A stretch of DNA of 64,000 nt from Echinometra lucunter (GCA_029962745.1 CM057165.1:22592657-22656656), one strand, 5' to 3'; shown: positions 22,306 through 34,449, counted from the stretch's first letter. A program made the numbers and translations. Notes: a model not told the origin generated them from the sequence alone.

Positions 22306-24735
22306 GTAAGGTACAGAGGGGGTAGACTAGCTCCCAGCACTGGACTTACGTGCTCGATGACGAAGAAGCGCTGACAGGACATGAATTTTACATACTTTTA
22401 ATTTACTATAATGACAAAAAAAAAACAAACAAACAAACAAACGAACCACTACAACAAAACGGACGGCGAATGTTAGGGGCAAACATTTCGACATGTATTC
22501 AAAAAAAAAATTTCCAGCCTATCACTGATTTTGGTTATTTATGAATTCATCTTGTATTTCTTACCCATTTATTCAAATATTTACCAATTCAATTTAATTC
22601 AGGGTTAGTTTTTTTCATGACATGCATGAATGAATTAGTTAATTACTTTATGTATTTATGGATTCATTTATCTTGATTTGATTATTTTTTTTGCGAGGAG
22701 AGCAGAGTTAATTTGAATTTGACATCACCACCACTTCTATTGAGACCTCATATGTCATTTTAACCTTCTCCAAAGAGGCTGCCGGAAAGGCGAAAGAGGT
22801 AGTGTAATTCTCATTAAATAGGGAACATCACATCGAATGATATTGATACCCCTCCCCCAACTTAACCTCTTTGGAAACTTTTTTATTTCACCCTTTCTCC
22901 CTCTCTTTATATTTTTTTCTCTCTTCCTCCCTCACTCTCCCCCACTCTTTCTATCACCCGGACTTTTTTTTTCTTCTCTCTCCCATTTTTATGAAACCTC
23001 ACTATCCCAGGTATTTAATATTCTCTCTCATCTTTTTTTTCTTCTTTTGCATACTCTTACTCTCTCATATTCTGTTCCCAGGCTCTTTCGATTTACGCTT
23101 CAATTCATCCGAGTTACGCCCTAGAATAAAAGATAGACAGGTATAATTGTACATTCAAATTATAAAACTATTTTTTATTTATTGTGCTTTAAAAATCATC
23201 AAGGCTATGACTGTACTTACATATTGCGAGTTGAATTATTCACTGTCACTGATTTTATTAAACCCTAATTACTTGTACAATTTAAAAATCAAACCAAATT
23301 TAATAACAGAAGAATAGGGTACAATAAAAAAGGAAGTATTTGATGTGAAATGGCAGTTTCTGTTTCGCTTTGTATGGGGAGCTCCCTTGGCTCAAATTGG
23401 TTATTTAGGTGTTATCAAGTCAGTTTCAAACCGATTTCAAACCAATTTCGGTAATAGAGGTTAAAATGGTCAGCTTGATAAGCTAACTGATGCATTGCCA
23501 TTTCATTTCTCACAACTGACCACTATCTTTTTATGGGATCTAGTTATATTCATACATTTATATTTCAAAAGGTAAGAGAGAAAGATACATATAATACAGT
23601 GTATGTATAGTTAAGAAAAAAAGTAAAGCTAATTTCTAGAGTTATTTAAAAAATTAGATAACTTTCTTTAAGAAGACTGAAGAAATAATCACAATGATAT
23701 GAGTATCATAATAGAGATAATTAATTCTAACTACTGTCTCACAAATTAAAATAGTTTGTACAAATGAAGTGAAGCAATGAATGAATTTCCCATCCAATCC
23801 AATCCAACCCAAAGGAAGAACTGACCTAGAACGAATCTGTTTTCCTAATCAAAGGTGCTGTAAATTTTCATGGGAATCTGACATTTAATTTCAAAGTATA
23901 ATTAGCTTGGAATTTCACACATTTTAAACTTATAAATCATTCAGCCAATGGCCTTATCGTGAAATAAGTCACCTCTCTTCTCGCGTGTGCGCTCGCACTG
24001 TGTACAAAGTCTATGAGAGTGGAAAGAAGTCACCAGCAATGACGAGATAAACGGCAGTGAATGGGCTGGTGACTTACTTGTATACTAAAATGGCAGGTCC
24101 ATCCTTACATTTTTTAATGAATAAAATACACAAAGAAATGGGAGTGTGCAACATCATTTGCTAACTCATTAGCATACTTATGAAACTTATTTATTCAAAT
24201 CATTATGGTGAACTTTCCCTTTAAGTCTTCTTACTTTGTCAAGTCTAATAAATGAAAATTTTCATATTTTGCACAGTCAATAAAGTATATCCATCCACCT
24301 GCTCATATTAAATCAAATAAACATTAAACACAATGAGTGATGGTGAAACATCTTACATTTGCTGAATCTCTTACACATCTACATAAGAATATTGTACCCC
24401 AGAATAAGTATTACTTGAGTTATAAAGTATAATGTATATACAATTAACATCAAGAAGAAAAAGTAGGAAAGGTACGTCCTAATGCAAACCCTTAGTTTAT
24501 TAAGAATGCACTTCTAAATTCAATACTACAGACATATTAAAATGAAAAAAAATATGATATTGCGCAATTGGGAGTATGGATGGAAGGTGATGGTCATCAG
24601 TAAATTATGGTTAATGTTTTAATCATTTACATGATTGGAAGCAATAAGTAAACATTAATACTTAAACACATTTTTCTCTGATTATTCAATTTGCTTGAAA
24701 AGCAAGTAAGACTTGACCTAAAAGAAATAAAATCT

Positions 24736-24905
24736 ACCAAGCATTTTCTGAACAGCATCTGGTTCAGTATCAGCAGCTCTTTACATTTCGGACAAAGGCC
24801 GTGATGTGCTTTGTTCTTTATAGGTGGTGAAGGGTGGCATGGCAGGTTGAGACATGAGCAATATTTTGAATGTCTAGGGGCTACAGGACTTTGATCAACA
24901 GAATC
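24736..24905 (-). CDS. Exon-like segment, cysteine-rich (copy 2 of a duplicated exon)
   Basis: Preceded on the minus strand by a pyrimidine tract ending TTTTCAG and followed by TTG|GTAGAT. Joined in phase 1 to the possible first exon at 26,791-26,836, it reads EDSVDQSPVAPRHSKYC, then SCLNLPCHPSPP and HHGLCPKCKELL, ending FRKCL. The Cys/His spacing (CPKC with upstream C and H) could bind a metal, which is inference. It is related in sequence to 25,720-25,905. Not recognised as any family. Confidence 0.4.
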
Positions 24906-25088
24906 TTCTGAAAAGAAAAAAAGGGAAAAGCTAACAATAACAAATATGTTTTTTTTTTTTATTGAAGAAGTATAAAAATAAAAGTATTTTTGCAATAACT
25001 CAAAACTAAAAGTGCAAAGATTTATAATTTTGTAAAATATATGAAAATGCAAACCTACATGGCTTAAACAATTAAGTGATTTTATGTT

Positions 25089-25330
25089 GAGGGGGGATGT
25101 GAAAATTTTAAATCATACATGTACATGCAATATCCTTGTTTAAATGTAATTTTTTGTCATTTTGGTGCAATCATGCCAATGGTTAATTTTACTCAACTTT
25201 CACTCTTCTGAGGGGGGATATGAAAATTGTTAAATCATACATGTACATGCAATATCCTTATTTAAATGTAAATTTTTATAATTTTGATCCAGTCATGCCA
25301 ACGGCTAATTTTACTCAACTTTCACTCTCT
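25089..25330. repeat. Tandem duplication, two units of about 121 bp
   Basis: Both units run from gaggggggat through catacatgtacatgcaatat and gccaa(t/c)ggytaattttac to caactttcactct, with scattered differences. They lie between the two duplicated exon-like segments. Confidence 0.85.
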
Positions 25331-25719
25331 GATTTTTTTATTTAATTTCCTTACAAAGAGGTTGGAGCACATAATATCAAACTTGTGTGTGACTGTAGGC
25401 TATCAAACATTCACCATTGCAGGGGTCAAAAGCAAACAACAAAATTGCCCTAAGCAAGATATAATTTTCTTAAATTTGCTAGATTATCTGATTCAGGGAC
25501 TCTTCAACTCTTAATGTGCCACAGATTTGGGGATTCAGACTTGAAATTGAAATTTTTAATAATTCTTTTCCTCTCATGTATGAATTATCGAGCATACCAA
25601 AATGCAGGCCAATACACACAAAAGCTATTGAAGCTTTTCCGGCGGTAATGACTAGCCAATAGGAGTTTAAAAGCTGACGTGGGTAGGACTTGACCTATTA
25701 ACAAACATAAAACCTACCA

Positions 25720-25905
25720 AGCATTTTCTGCCCAGCATCTGGATCACTATCTTTAGCAGCTCTTTTATTCCAGAGATAGGCGACAATGTTCTCTGTTTAG
25801 ATGGTGAAGATTGGCTGGGAGGTTGAGCCATGAGCAATTTGTTGATCTTGCCTGGGCATAGGGGCTACAGGAGTTTGATCTTCAACAGGCTCTAACTTTG
25901 TTACT
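25720..25905 (-). CDS. Exon-like segment (copy 1), stops early
   Basis: Acceptor TTTCTTTTCAG and donor-like TTG|GTAGGT match those of the related segment 1 kb downstream. In phase 1 after 26,791-26,836 it reads VTKLEPVEDQTPVAP and then reaches a stop after about 35 codons (PIFTI-stop), while the other copy stays open. Either this copy is decayed or the gene ends here in one isoform. Confidence 0.35.
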
Positions 25906-26790
25906 GAAAAGAAAAAGAAATAACAATGTCAATGATGGAGATTTCTTCAAAATTTTGAAAAACAAGACATAATTTCATGTTCAAACAATAAATTTCATGT
26001 GAATGGCATATAGAGGTTGACAAGTCATGCAAATTATTTGATTTTTTTTTTTTCAATTATCAATGTCCATGACTTTAGATTTGTTTCCCAGATATCATGT
26101 GTTAACCCTACAAAAATGTCAAATGTAATTTTCATTTTCATTTCATATCACTACAAACCACATCAAGATAAAAAGGTTTTTACAATCAAACAATAAAATT
26201 GTACAAATTAGTTGGAGGATCCTTACAAGTATGACATAAGTCATAAATGGCTGGTCTCTCCTATCATAAAAGAAAAGGCAAAAAGAATGTAGTATGTCTG
26301 GCCTATAAAGTTATGGCTATGTTACTGCGGCAGCCCGAACGCGTAGCCCTAGCAGCGTTCCGGGGCTAAGTCTAGATCTACTCGAGACGAGTGTTGGTGT
26401 TGTTACCCAACCGGCTAACCCTAAAAGAAACTTAGAACAATTTTAGAGCGGGCATATTTCACGATACTGCTGACAGTTTTAATGAGTTATTGGATTTGAT
26501 CACAAAGAAAATGCCTAACAGTAAGATTGTCTTCATTGACTAGACTTTTAAGTTTTTAGCCCCAGAACGATCGGAAAACGAGCCGAAGTAAACTTCACAC
26601 GCATGCGGGCTGCTGCAGGGGGCCGCAGGCACAGGCGCGAGTTGGCAAAAATTAAAGTTAGGAGGTTAAGCTTAGAATCTAGACAATAATTTGCATGCAG
26701 ACAGTCGGTCCCTTATTCCCCTCAATTGCCAAATTTGATTAATTATCATTTCAAATCAGTAATTATTAAATTTCATAGTTGAAATCATAC

Positions 26791-26836
26791 CTGGTCCAAC
26801 TTTGTTCACTTTCACGGACTCCGACGAGGCGGTCAT
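26791..26836 (-). CDS. Possible first coding exon inside the inner transposon
   Basis: The ATG at 26,836 opens MTASSESVKVNKVGP and meets the donor CCAG|GTATGA, leaving phase 1. Both exon-like segments downstream are open in exactly that phase, which supports a real transcript. The upstream 27,195-27,250 terminus would be close to its promoter. Function unknown. Confidence 0.4.
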
Positions 26837-28018
26837 TTTTCATCGCATGATGATAGCCGACTCGACTCGCGACATCGACAGTACACACAGTATACAACAG
26901 AGTGGAGTGGATCTACAGTAGTAGCAGCGAAATCTAGCAGAAGAGCGTTATCAACCTCACAAATCTGTATTATTGTATCAAAAGTAAAATTATAAAATTA
27001 TCGCTATTTTAGCTTTTTTTCTTCCTTAAAATAAAAGAAAAGCATTAAACATTATTTGCCATAAGATTTTATTTCAATTTTTTTTATTCAAAAGTGGTAA
27101 AATTTTCAAATAGAAAAAAAATCAACTCTACAATCTACTAAAAAACCTCTCTGAGAGAAAATCCGAGAAAATGATGGTCACAAAAAATAAGCGCAGTGAA
27201 CCTTCCTTATAGCAACACTGAAAAGTGTTGACGCCCTCTACGTTCGTTGGTTTTAACTCTGTTTTAAGTCTGTTTTATCTTTCTAACGGCGCATCTTACC
27301 TTGCATGCGTGGCGCAAGTCGTGCGCAAGCGCGTAAAAATACCATATGTAATAACATGGTATTCTGAAGACCGTTTTATCTCCTGTTTTAACTCTTTCCG
27401 CTTGACATTTCATGCTCATGAGATAAAACAGGGTGGGAGGTGTTTTAAACTTTGCATGCGGTATGTCATGGCGGCAATTTTTCTCGCTCATAAATGTTTT
27501 TGGTTGGAATGAGGGGGATAACGAGATCCAATAAACCTTGCTTTTATTCCCGAAACAACATTTCGAAAGAATTTTTGCCTCGGGTGGAGAAATTTGGAAA
27601 TTGTCTGCGATAATATCAAAGATGATTTGCACAAATAATTCTGTCACATCATCACATCTGAATTAAAGCAAGAAACTAAGCGCAAACTAATGCGCTCATT
27701 ACAACGCAAATATATAAGTTCACGCGTTTCACGCACCCCTTCCCCAGGGAGCGATCTTATTGGCTGAGTCAGCTTAGACTCATCTCTAACGACTTTCCCC
27801 ATTGGATAATATCTTTGCAGTGGGTGTGGCTTTGATGACTTACAACACCGTTAAAACAGTTCTCAGAATACCGTTTAAAGACTGTTTTAGCGGTGTCGTA
27901 AATCAATGCCTTAAAACAGAAGTTATAACAGAATTTAAAACACAGTTAAAACGGTGTTCAGAATACCACCCCAGTATTATGTAGTCACCGTTAACGTAAT
28001 AATAAGGATTCCATTTAC

Positions 28019-28148
28019 CTTTTTCGGATCCTCTCTCAACTTCTGATCGTAGGCACTTATCGCCACTGTGTACATGATAGCTGTGACGTCATCAAAACAA
28101 TGAATCCATTTTCGTCTTTCAGTCCTTTGACCACCTATGTCAACGACA
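28019..28148 (-). CDS. G-alpha exon 6, switch II (DIGGQR)
   Basis: 130 nt between acceptor CATTAAG and donor AAG|GTAAAT, the family's usual size. It reads [18 protein letters not shown], then [17 protein letters not shown] and REDPKK. GGQ supplies the glutamine that positions the hydrolytic water, and RRKWIHCF is the switch II helix that contacts beta-gamma and effectors. The frame is clean and is followed in phase 0 by exon 7. The 5' junction does not fit exon 5 as sequenced, since exon 5 ends one base short. Confidence 0.94.
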
Positions 28149-28354
28149 CTTAATGAGGAATTGCGAGATAACGATTTGAATCAGTAAATCTATGTCAAAC
28201 GCATAATTTTCGATTTCGTTTTTACTTAAACCCCTAATGAAGAATGAAATGATAGGAATTTGGAACCAGAATAGCATCGTATTAATTAAGAAACTACAAT
28301 ACTTGAATAGTACAGCGACACAGTGACAAATATACCCCAGTTGTGCACGCACTT

Positions 28355-28500
28355 TGTGATAAAAGCACCAAAATCGGCACACACGTAGCTATATGGAATA
28401 TAAACCAATTTAGATATGGAGACATCTCAGTTCCGCCTCTGGGGCCATGAGGGCCATCTTTAAAAATAGTGCCTTTAAGGCACAGTCCAAAATTATATAA
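28355..28500. repeat. Dispersed repeat, 'gataaaagcaccaaaatcggcacac' family
   Basis: The phrase about a 'gtgccaaatttggtgcttttatcacaaa' core recurs at about 30,925, 32,905, 36,755 and 37,076 in either orientation. Surrounding words (gagacatct, ggccat, cagtccaaaat) are also shared. Five fragments lie within 9 kb of one intron. Confidence 0.6.
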
Positions 28501-28559
28501 AAACGTAAATCTCGGCTATTCAATATGTGGTAGCCAGGAGTGAAAGTTTTAGTGTTGAA

Positions 28560-29660
28560 AGGAAAGAGAACAGAGGGCAGAGAACAGAGTAAGATCTGAG
28601 GACATGGCTAGAGGACAGTGTGGCCGTGCAGGTCTCGGTTCATCGAAGTACCGTGCATCGTGGAGCAAGATGTCCAGCAAGGAAATGCGATCGGAACTGT
28701 GCAAAGCGGTCTCGGCAGAGGGGGCAGAGCATGACTCCTCTTACTACATTCGAGCAGTTCAACTTGGGGTGCAAGGCAGCTGAACGTCTTGGGAAAATAC
28801 GAAGAAACGCGACCTGAAATGGAGAACGCTGTATGACATGAGTCCGAAGCTGCTACAATTTGTAATTGGTTCGACCTACGACACCATGGCTTCTCCGAGG
28901 AATTTGAAGAGGTGGGGACTCTCTCAAGAGGATTCATGTGACCTGTGCCGAGGCGAGGGGTGCACCACAACTCACATTTTGCCCTTTCAGTCTACAGCAA
29001 GGTCGCTACACGTGGCGACACAACCGTGTACTACGAGTCTTGCTGCATGGCCTCCGTTAGGAAATTTCTTATGCAAACGGTAATTCAGCATGTGGGGAAG
29101 AAAGGAGAATTCGATTTGTACGACCTGGAGAAACTTTTCCTCGTCGCCCAGCGAAGAGACCTTCCGGACTATTGCCGTTAGCTCATGACTGGAAAATCTT
29201 AGCCGACTTGGACAAGACTCGTCTTCCCAGAAGAGATTGCCGTGACTAATCCTCGGCCAGATGTGGTGATCTTTTCAGAACAGAGGAAGACTGTGATAAT
29301 GATCGAGCTCACAGTTTGTGATGAGAGTAATTTGCAGAACTCGCATGAAAGGAAGAGGAGGAAGTATGAGGATCTGCATCTGCAATGTGTCAACAATGGA
29401 TGGTCGACATCAGTGTGGCCGGTAGAGGTAGGTTGCAGAGGTTTGGCATCAAATGGTCTCCTTCCTTCGCTATTCCGACTTGGTGTTCGACGCTCCAAAG
29501 CAAATCCTCTAGAGAAGCTATCATGCAGCGTCGCCGAACGAGCGTCACTTCATCTGTGGCTCTGCAGACAACAAAAATCATTGGGCACGCCCCATGATTA
29601 CGTGGATTGTGACGTAACAGCGGGTGCGCAAATTACACCAGACAACTGGCAAGGCTGACG
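28560..29660 (+). pseudogene. R2/HERO-like non-LTR retrotransposon 3' end, decayed
   Basis: Frames change several times but the order of motifs is that of the C-terminal part of restriction-like-endonuclease retrotransposons. First comes NLKRWGLSQEDSCDLC with GEGCTTTHIL (the CCHC-like zinc knuckle), then RYTWRHNRVLRVL in another frame, then NPRPDVVIFSEQRK followed by IMIELTV (the PD..E endonuclease core), then ERKRRKYEDL and VEVGCRGLAS. The reverse-transcriptase domain is absent, as expected for a 5'-truncated copy. It lies in G-alpha intron 5, antisense to the gene. Confidence 0.8.
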
Positions 29661-29714
29661 ACGCGAAGAGAAGCGCTATATATTTAAAACCATGTCTTTG
29701 GGCGCATCTGATTA

Positions 29715-29882
29715 CCAGGGGAGCGTTTCATCAACATTTTGTTGTCTGACAAGTTGTCAGATCTGACATTTTTTCCTTGATTTTGATTGGCTGAGAAGCA
29801 TCGTTACTGTGGCAACTGTCGGATAAAACAGACTTTGTCGGATAAAACATCCGACAAGTCCTTTCATGAAACGCTCCCCTGG
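29715..29882. mobile_element. MITE with CCAGGGGAGCGTTTCAT termini (168 bp)
   Basis: The termini CCAGGGGAGCGTTTCAT and ATGAAACGCTCCCCTGG are perfect inverted repeats. Further in, tgtctgacaagttgtcag and catccgacaagtc continue a weaker inversion. No clear target duplication is seen. Confidence 0.8.
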
Positions 29883-30046
29883 AAACGCAGTTGTTTTTCG
29901 CGTACTTCTCAACTTGAAACAGGTTAGTTTGAAGATTCGTATTGCCAGGTCCGGTTGTGTTTTCACAATCGGATCAGAAACGAGTCTATTTTTCCAGTTT
30001 TTCCTGCTCCCTGTCAACTGATGACGAGAGCAGACTAACCTGTTTA

Positions 30047-30089
<43 letters not shown>

Positions 30090-30200
30090 TTGGTGAATGC
30101 TATCCTTGTAATTAAGAGTGCTCGATGTCTGTGATGAGGCAGAGCATGAAATAAAATAAATAAAGTTAGACAGTTAACGTGTGGTTCATCAGTACTTTAT
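30047..30200. repeat. (TA)n followed by dispersed repeat copy B
   Basis: The TA tract to 30,086 is followed by cacttggtgaatgctatcc and gaggcagagcatgaaataaa, the same sequence as 1,489-1,600. Confidence 0.75.
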
Positions 30201-30383
30201 TGTTTTGCTACTCGGAGTTTCACGCAGATGCGATCCTCAGGCAACTAATAAAGGCTAGTGGCAATACCATTTGAACATTAACAATTCACTGAAAAGGCGC
30301 GCAGAGCGCGCAACCCCATTTCACGCATATGGAGCGCAAGCTACCATGGTAATTCAGCGCGCTGAGATGGTTCCACTGAGAAG

Positions 30384-30480
30384 AAAGAGAGAGAGAGAGA
30401 GAAAGAAAGAGAAAGAGAGAGAGGAAGAAAGAGAAAGAGAGAGAGAGAGAGGGGAGAGAGAAGAGAGGATGAGAGAGAGC
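30384..30480. repeat. (GA)n purine tract
   Basis: GA-rich run with GAAA variants. The Arg/Glu- or Ser/Leu-rich open frames over it are artefacts of the repeat. Confidence 0.9.
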
Positions 30481-30552
30481 GCGGGGGGGGGGCATGAAGC
30501 GACAATGCACCAACAAGACCGCGGTCTTGTTGGTGCATTGTCTAACTTTATT

Positions 30553-30555
<3 letters not shown>

Positions 30556-30597
<42 letters not shown>
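30556..30597. repeat. (TA)n microsatellite
   Basis: Pure TA run. Just before it, caatgcaccaacaagaccgc (30,503) and gcggtcttgttggtgcattg (30,521) form a perfect 20-bp inverted pair with almost no loop. Confidence 0.9.
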
Positions 30598-30599
<2 letters not shown>

Positions 30600-30946
30600 C
30601 TAACTCCTGCCGGGGTTTTGCCTTTTTTTCTGGCCAGTTCATTTGGTATTTTTCATTAGTGTTGAAATACTTCAGAAAAATGATTTAGGTGCCCATTTTA
30701 GGAAAAATAAGCCATTTTCATAAATTTTCAAAAAAGGCCCCTAAACAACATGCTTTTGACAATGAGATTTTGGACTGTTTTTTTTTTTAAATCATATATT
30801 ATTGTTTTAATTCCTGATTTTCGCCACTGTTAAAGTTGGCCCCAGAACCCCTATGGGGTAGAATCTAAGATATCTGCACGTCATAATTCATTTATAATAC
30901 ACGTAAATGCATGTATGCCAAATTTGGTACCATTTTCACATATATA

Positions 30947-32760
30947 CAGTGCCCTCCAAAAGTTTAGGTACACCTGTAATCAGAACTAATTTTTCTACAT
31001 TCACCCACACTTTTTTCATCATCAGATTCATGGTACTGCGAAATTTGGTATCAAATTGAAGAGTAGACATTAGCACCCAAGTTGACACCAGATTATGAAC
31101 CATGGAGCGTTTCAGGAGGCAATCATGCGTGAAAAAGACGACTATTAACCAAATCATTACCCGCAGCTGAATGATAAAGCCACTAGTTTGGTCAGTTGTA
31201 TCAGCATATATGCCCCTTTAGCATTCCATAAAACCTGATCCTTGTTTAATCGATGAATATATTAACAGATGATTAATTTATAGACAATAAACATTCCTTT
31301 CTTCAAAAACAAACCAAGTATTTTCATGTAAAAATATCAACATATTGGGATCACAATTCTCTTCTGTTTTCTGTTTCTTTTACTGAAAATCAAATATCAT
31401 TGGTTATTCTTGTATTTTGTGTTACAAGGAAAAGAACAACAAAATGAACATAATATGCCATGAGATACACATTTCTTTATTTTTTTTTCAAGTTAATTAA
31501 GCATGCTTCAAATCAAATAGACTTCTCGTGAAAAAAAAGTCTGCCCCTGGCAGTGACTACAGCTTGGCACACCCTTGGCATCCAGCTGGTCAATTTGTGA
31601 AGGTAGTCAGTGCAGACACTTCCCAGGCCTTTAGGAGAACCTCCAACACATGAGGTTCACTAGTAGGACATTCGTACCTTCCTGTCCAGCTCTTCCCATA
31701 ACAGTTCTATGGAGTTAAGATCCAGGGACTAAGACGGCCAATCCATGATTTTCAGGATCCGCTTTGTTTCCTTTTTCGCAAGGTAGTTCTTACACAGCCT
31801 TTAGGAATGTTTTGGGTCGTTGGCCTGCTGGCAAACAAACTGGACCCCAATGAGATGTTTCCTGAAGGAATGGCCTTCCGCTGTAGGATGGAGTGGTAGC
31901 CATACTGGGCAAGAATGTCCTACACTTTATGCAAACTGCCAACCGAATCTGCACCGAAACAACCCCATGCCATAACACTTCCACCACCGTGTTTTTTTTG
32001 TTGGTTTGATGCCCTGTGCTAACATCCTTTCCCCCTTTCAGCGCCTAACATAATCGTCTCCTACTGTCAAATACATCAAACTGGACTCATCTGACCAAAG
32101 AGCTCTCTGCCACTGCTCTACAGACCATTCTTTGTGCTATTTCGCCCAAGCCAACCTTTTCTTTCGGTTCTATTTTTTGAGAAAAGGTTTCTTACAAGTC
32201 ACACGACCCATCAACCCTGCTTCCTGGAGATGTCTACGCACTGTGGAGGACAAAATAGGTGTTTCACCATGTTCTTGGATGTTGTTTAAGTCTTATGTGA
32301 GTTGTGGACATTTGATTTCCACGAAAGAAACAGAAAACAGAAGAGCATTCTTGTGATCTCATTATGTCAGTGTGTTTTTTTTAATGGAAATACTAGTTTT
32401 GTGTTTGAAAAAAGGAATGTTTATTATCTATTAGTTATCAAACTTTGAATGTATTCATCGATTAAACAAGAGTCAGGTTTTATTACATGCCAAAGGGGTA
32501 TATACACTGATAAAACTGACCAAACTAGTGACCTCCTCATTCAGCTGTGGATGATGATTTGGGTAATAGGTTGTTTTTTTTACGCATGACTGCCTTCTGA
32601 AACGCCTCATGATTCTTAAACTGATGTCAACTTGATTGCTAATGTCTGCTCTTCAATTTCATACCAAATTTGTGCAGTGTCATAAACCTGATGGTGAATA
32701 AAGTGTATGTGATCGTGGAAGATAACTCCTGATTACTGGTGTACCCAAACATTTGGAGGT
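30947..32760 (-). mobile_element. Tc1-like transposon with long inverted repeats
   Basis: The left end CAGTGCCCTCCAAAAGTTTAG follows TA. The right end is the inverted ...cccaaacatttggaggt and lacks the terminal CAGTG. The inverted repeats extend about 440 bp: 30,947-31,385 pairs with about 32,325-32,760, for example gctgaatgataaagccacta against tagtgacctcctcattcagc. The interior holds a decayed minus-strand transposase. Total 1.8 kb, typical of Tc1 elements, though the repeats are long for the group. Confidence 0.88.
31530..32285 (-). pseudogene. Tc1 transposase relic (DD34E)
   Basis: Minus-strand frames read TVRRHLQEAGLMGRV (helix-turn-helix end) and KRLAWAKYHKEWS, then LWSDESS (first Asp), QQANDPKHS (second Asp) and DLNSIELLWEELDRKV (catalytic Glu). 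In-frame stops and shifts separate these motifs, so no active protein is made. The order and spacing identify Tc1/mariner transposase with certainty. Confidence 0.88.
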
Positions 32761-32999
32761 ATTATTATTATTATTATTATGTAACCTTTAATCCGGATTT
32801 GAGAACATTTCGTTGCCAGAATACTATAGGAATAGTTGGTACGGGTGCCAATTTTATGAAAGGGCGCATTTTCAGTAATTTTTCAAAGAAACCCCAAACC
32901 TTTGTGGTAAAAGCACCAAATTTGGCACACGTGTGAATACATGTATAGTGACTGAAACAAATTTGGATGTGCAGACATCAAAGATTGCTTCATTAAGGG

Positions 33000-34430
33000 C
33001 CGTAGCGACCATTTTTCAAAATGGCCATCACCGGGATATTTTCCATTTGGCAGCAGTCCAAATCACATGTACATGGGTAGAACCCGACAGACTGAAGGGC
33101 CGATAGCATAACAATTTTCAGTCGTGTTTTAGGTCACAATATGCACTGAATTACTAATCAAGCCTTCGTAAATGCAGTTTTAAATGCATAGGTCAAGATA
33201 AATTGAAGCACATACTTATGCATCGATGCAATGTCACGTGTCATTCATCGAATGCGTTGTGTTTCAAATTCTCGGAAATGAACGAAAGTAATACGATCAA
33301 GCGCGATGTGTTCATCATTCCCTCAAAAATACTTTTAAACATCTTAATACAAGAATGTAAGAAATTATTATGCCGATCATTTTGTTCATGACTTCATGTA
33401 GTAATAAAAACCACTGAACATGATTCTGACATTAGGCCTATTCGACAGTTACACTCTCAGAACACTGGGCAAAATTTCGTTGGGTATAAATTCATTGGTT
33501 ATAAATCGCCCAATGTCGGGCAAAGTGGGCAAATTAGCTTTAATACGTGGTTGTTTAAAAATGTTTTATTTTTCAGGTTTGGTAAAATACAGATTGGGTA
33601 GAATTAAATCACAACATTAAAACATTAAGATATTTAACCAACCTTTCCCCCACGATCGGGTTGTGTCCTCTTTTTTTATCACGCCCGCCGACATTCTGTC
33701 TATTATCTTCTTGAATAAAGGTTGCTCATAGCGACATACGACTTGTCTAATGCCTGCCAGACAAAGCAACAACTATATGTATGCAAAGTGGATTCCATCC
33801 GTATAATGCTTATACATAACAGGTGCATTAAATATACTTGCGGCTCTGGGAAGAAACATGCATAATTAAGAATTTCCGTCAGAATTAAAAGCTTACCCGT
33901 AAACACATTGACATCGATTTATTTAGTCAGAAAAATAAGAGCAATGCATCCTGGGAGTTACACTAGTCCCGACTTCTGGCTAATAATCACTATGAGACCC
34001 TTCATTTCCAGCGATCTCTCGCTAGCGCAATAGGTAGTGCGTCGGTCTTGAGAAGTAGATGTCCCGGGTGCGAATTTTTTTTTCTGAACCTTTGGGGCTT
34101 CATCACATAAATATTCATGACTTGCATCTTCGGAATAAGAGTACGCATGCGCGTGGACTTGGAGTCAGACGATGACTGATGAGCGTGCATGAGAGAGTGC
34201 ATGGCCACGTACGCTGTCTTTTCATTCGACTAGGTTCTGGGGTTCTATAGCTTTCCGAGACGGAGCTAAGTAAGCCTGTACTCCTGTAGTGCTATGGCCA
34301 ATTAAGGAACAATAAAGTCAATTAGGTTTTATTGTTGGACTCATGAAAACCTAAAAGGAAAACAAACAAACAAGAAACACCCAAAGTTCCTCAAGCCTCG
34401 ATCATGTACACATTTACATGTAGACTCGCT
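33000..34430. other. Intronic sequence, no gene seen
   Basis: About 1.4 kb of intron 5 without a recognisable motif. The 34,010-34,080 stretch (gcgcaataggtagtgcgtcgg...) has weak tRNA-like words but no cloverleaf I could close. Confidence 0.45.
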
Positions 34431-34449
34431 CTGACAAAGTCCACGCGCA

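Larger units (their letters stand above)
21773..27250. mobile_element. Inner 5.5-kb TIR transposon with 6-bp target duplication
   Basis: The 56-bp termini 21,773-21,828 and 27,195-27,250 are inverted copies with one mismatch, beginning CCAACGAACGTAGAGGGC. Each arm contains a small hairpin, CAACACT-tttc-AGTGTTG. TTTTAA stands directly outside both ends (21,767-21,772 and 27,251-27,256), consistent with a target duplication. The superfamily is not clear, because a palindromic target allows other boundaries including TTA-type ones. No known transposase frame is visible. The interior carries exon-like segments on the minus strand and one on the plus strand (separate entries). Confidence 0.75.
21747..27972. 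mobile_element. Outer TIR element, split by a nested insertion
   Basis: Left end GGGGTGGTATTCTGAgactg, right end ...cagAATACCACCCC in inverted orientation. Only 26 bp of the left side (21,747-21,772) precede the inner element. The remaining 720 bp (27,251-27,972) follow it and repeat subterminal words such as aaaacag and gttttaa. Without the insertion the element would be about 0.75 kb. The phrase ggtggtattctga also occurs at about 58,418, so the family has other copies. Confidence 0.65.

Noticed and set aside
22837..23146. Phe/Ser/Leu-rich overlapping frames that resemble membrane segments
   Set aside because: Pyrimidine-rich simple sequence (ctccctctctttat) gives such frames in two registers at once.
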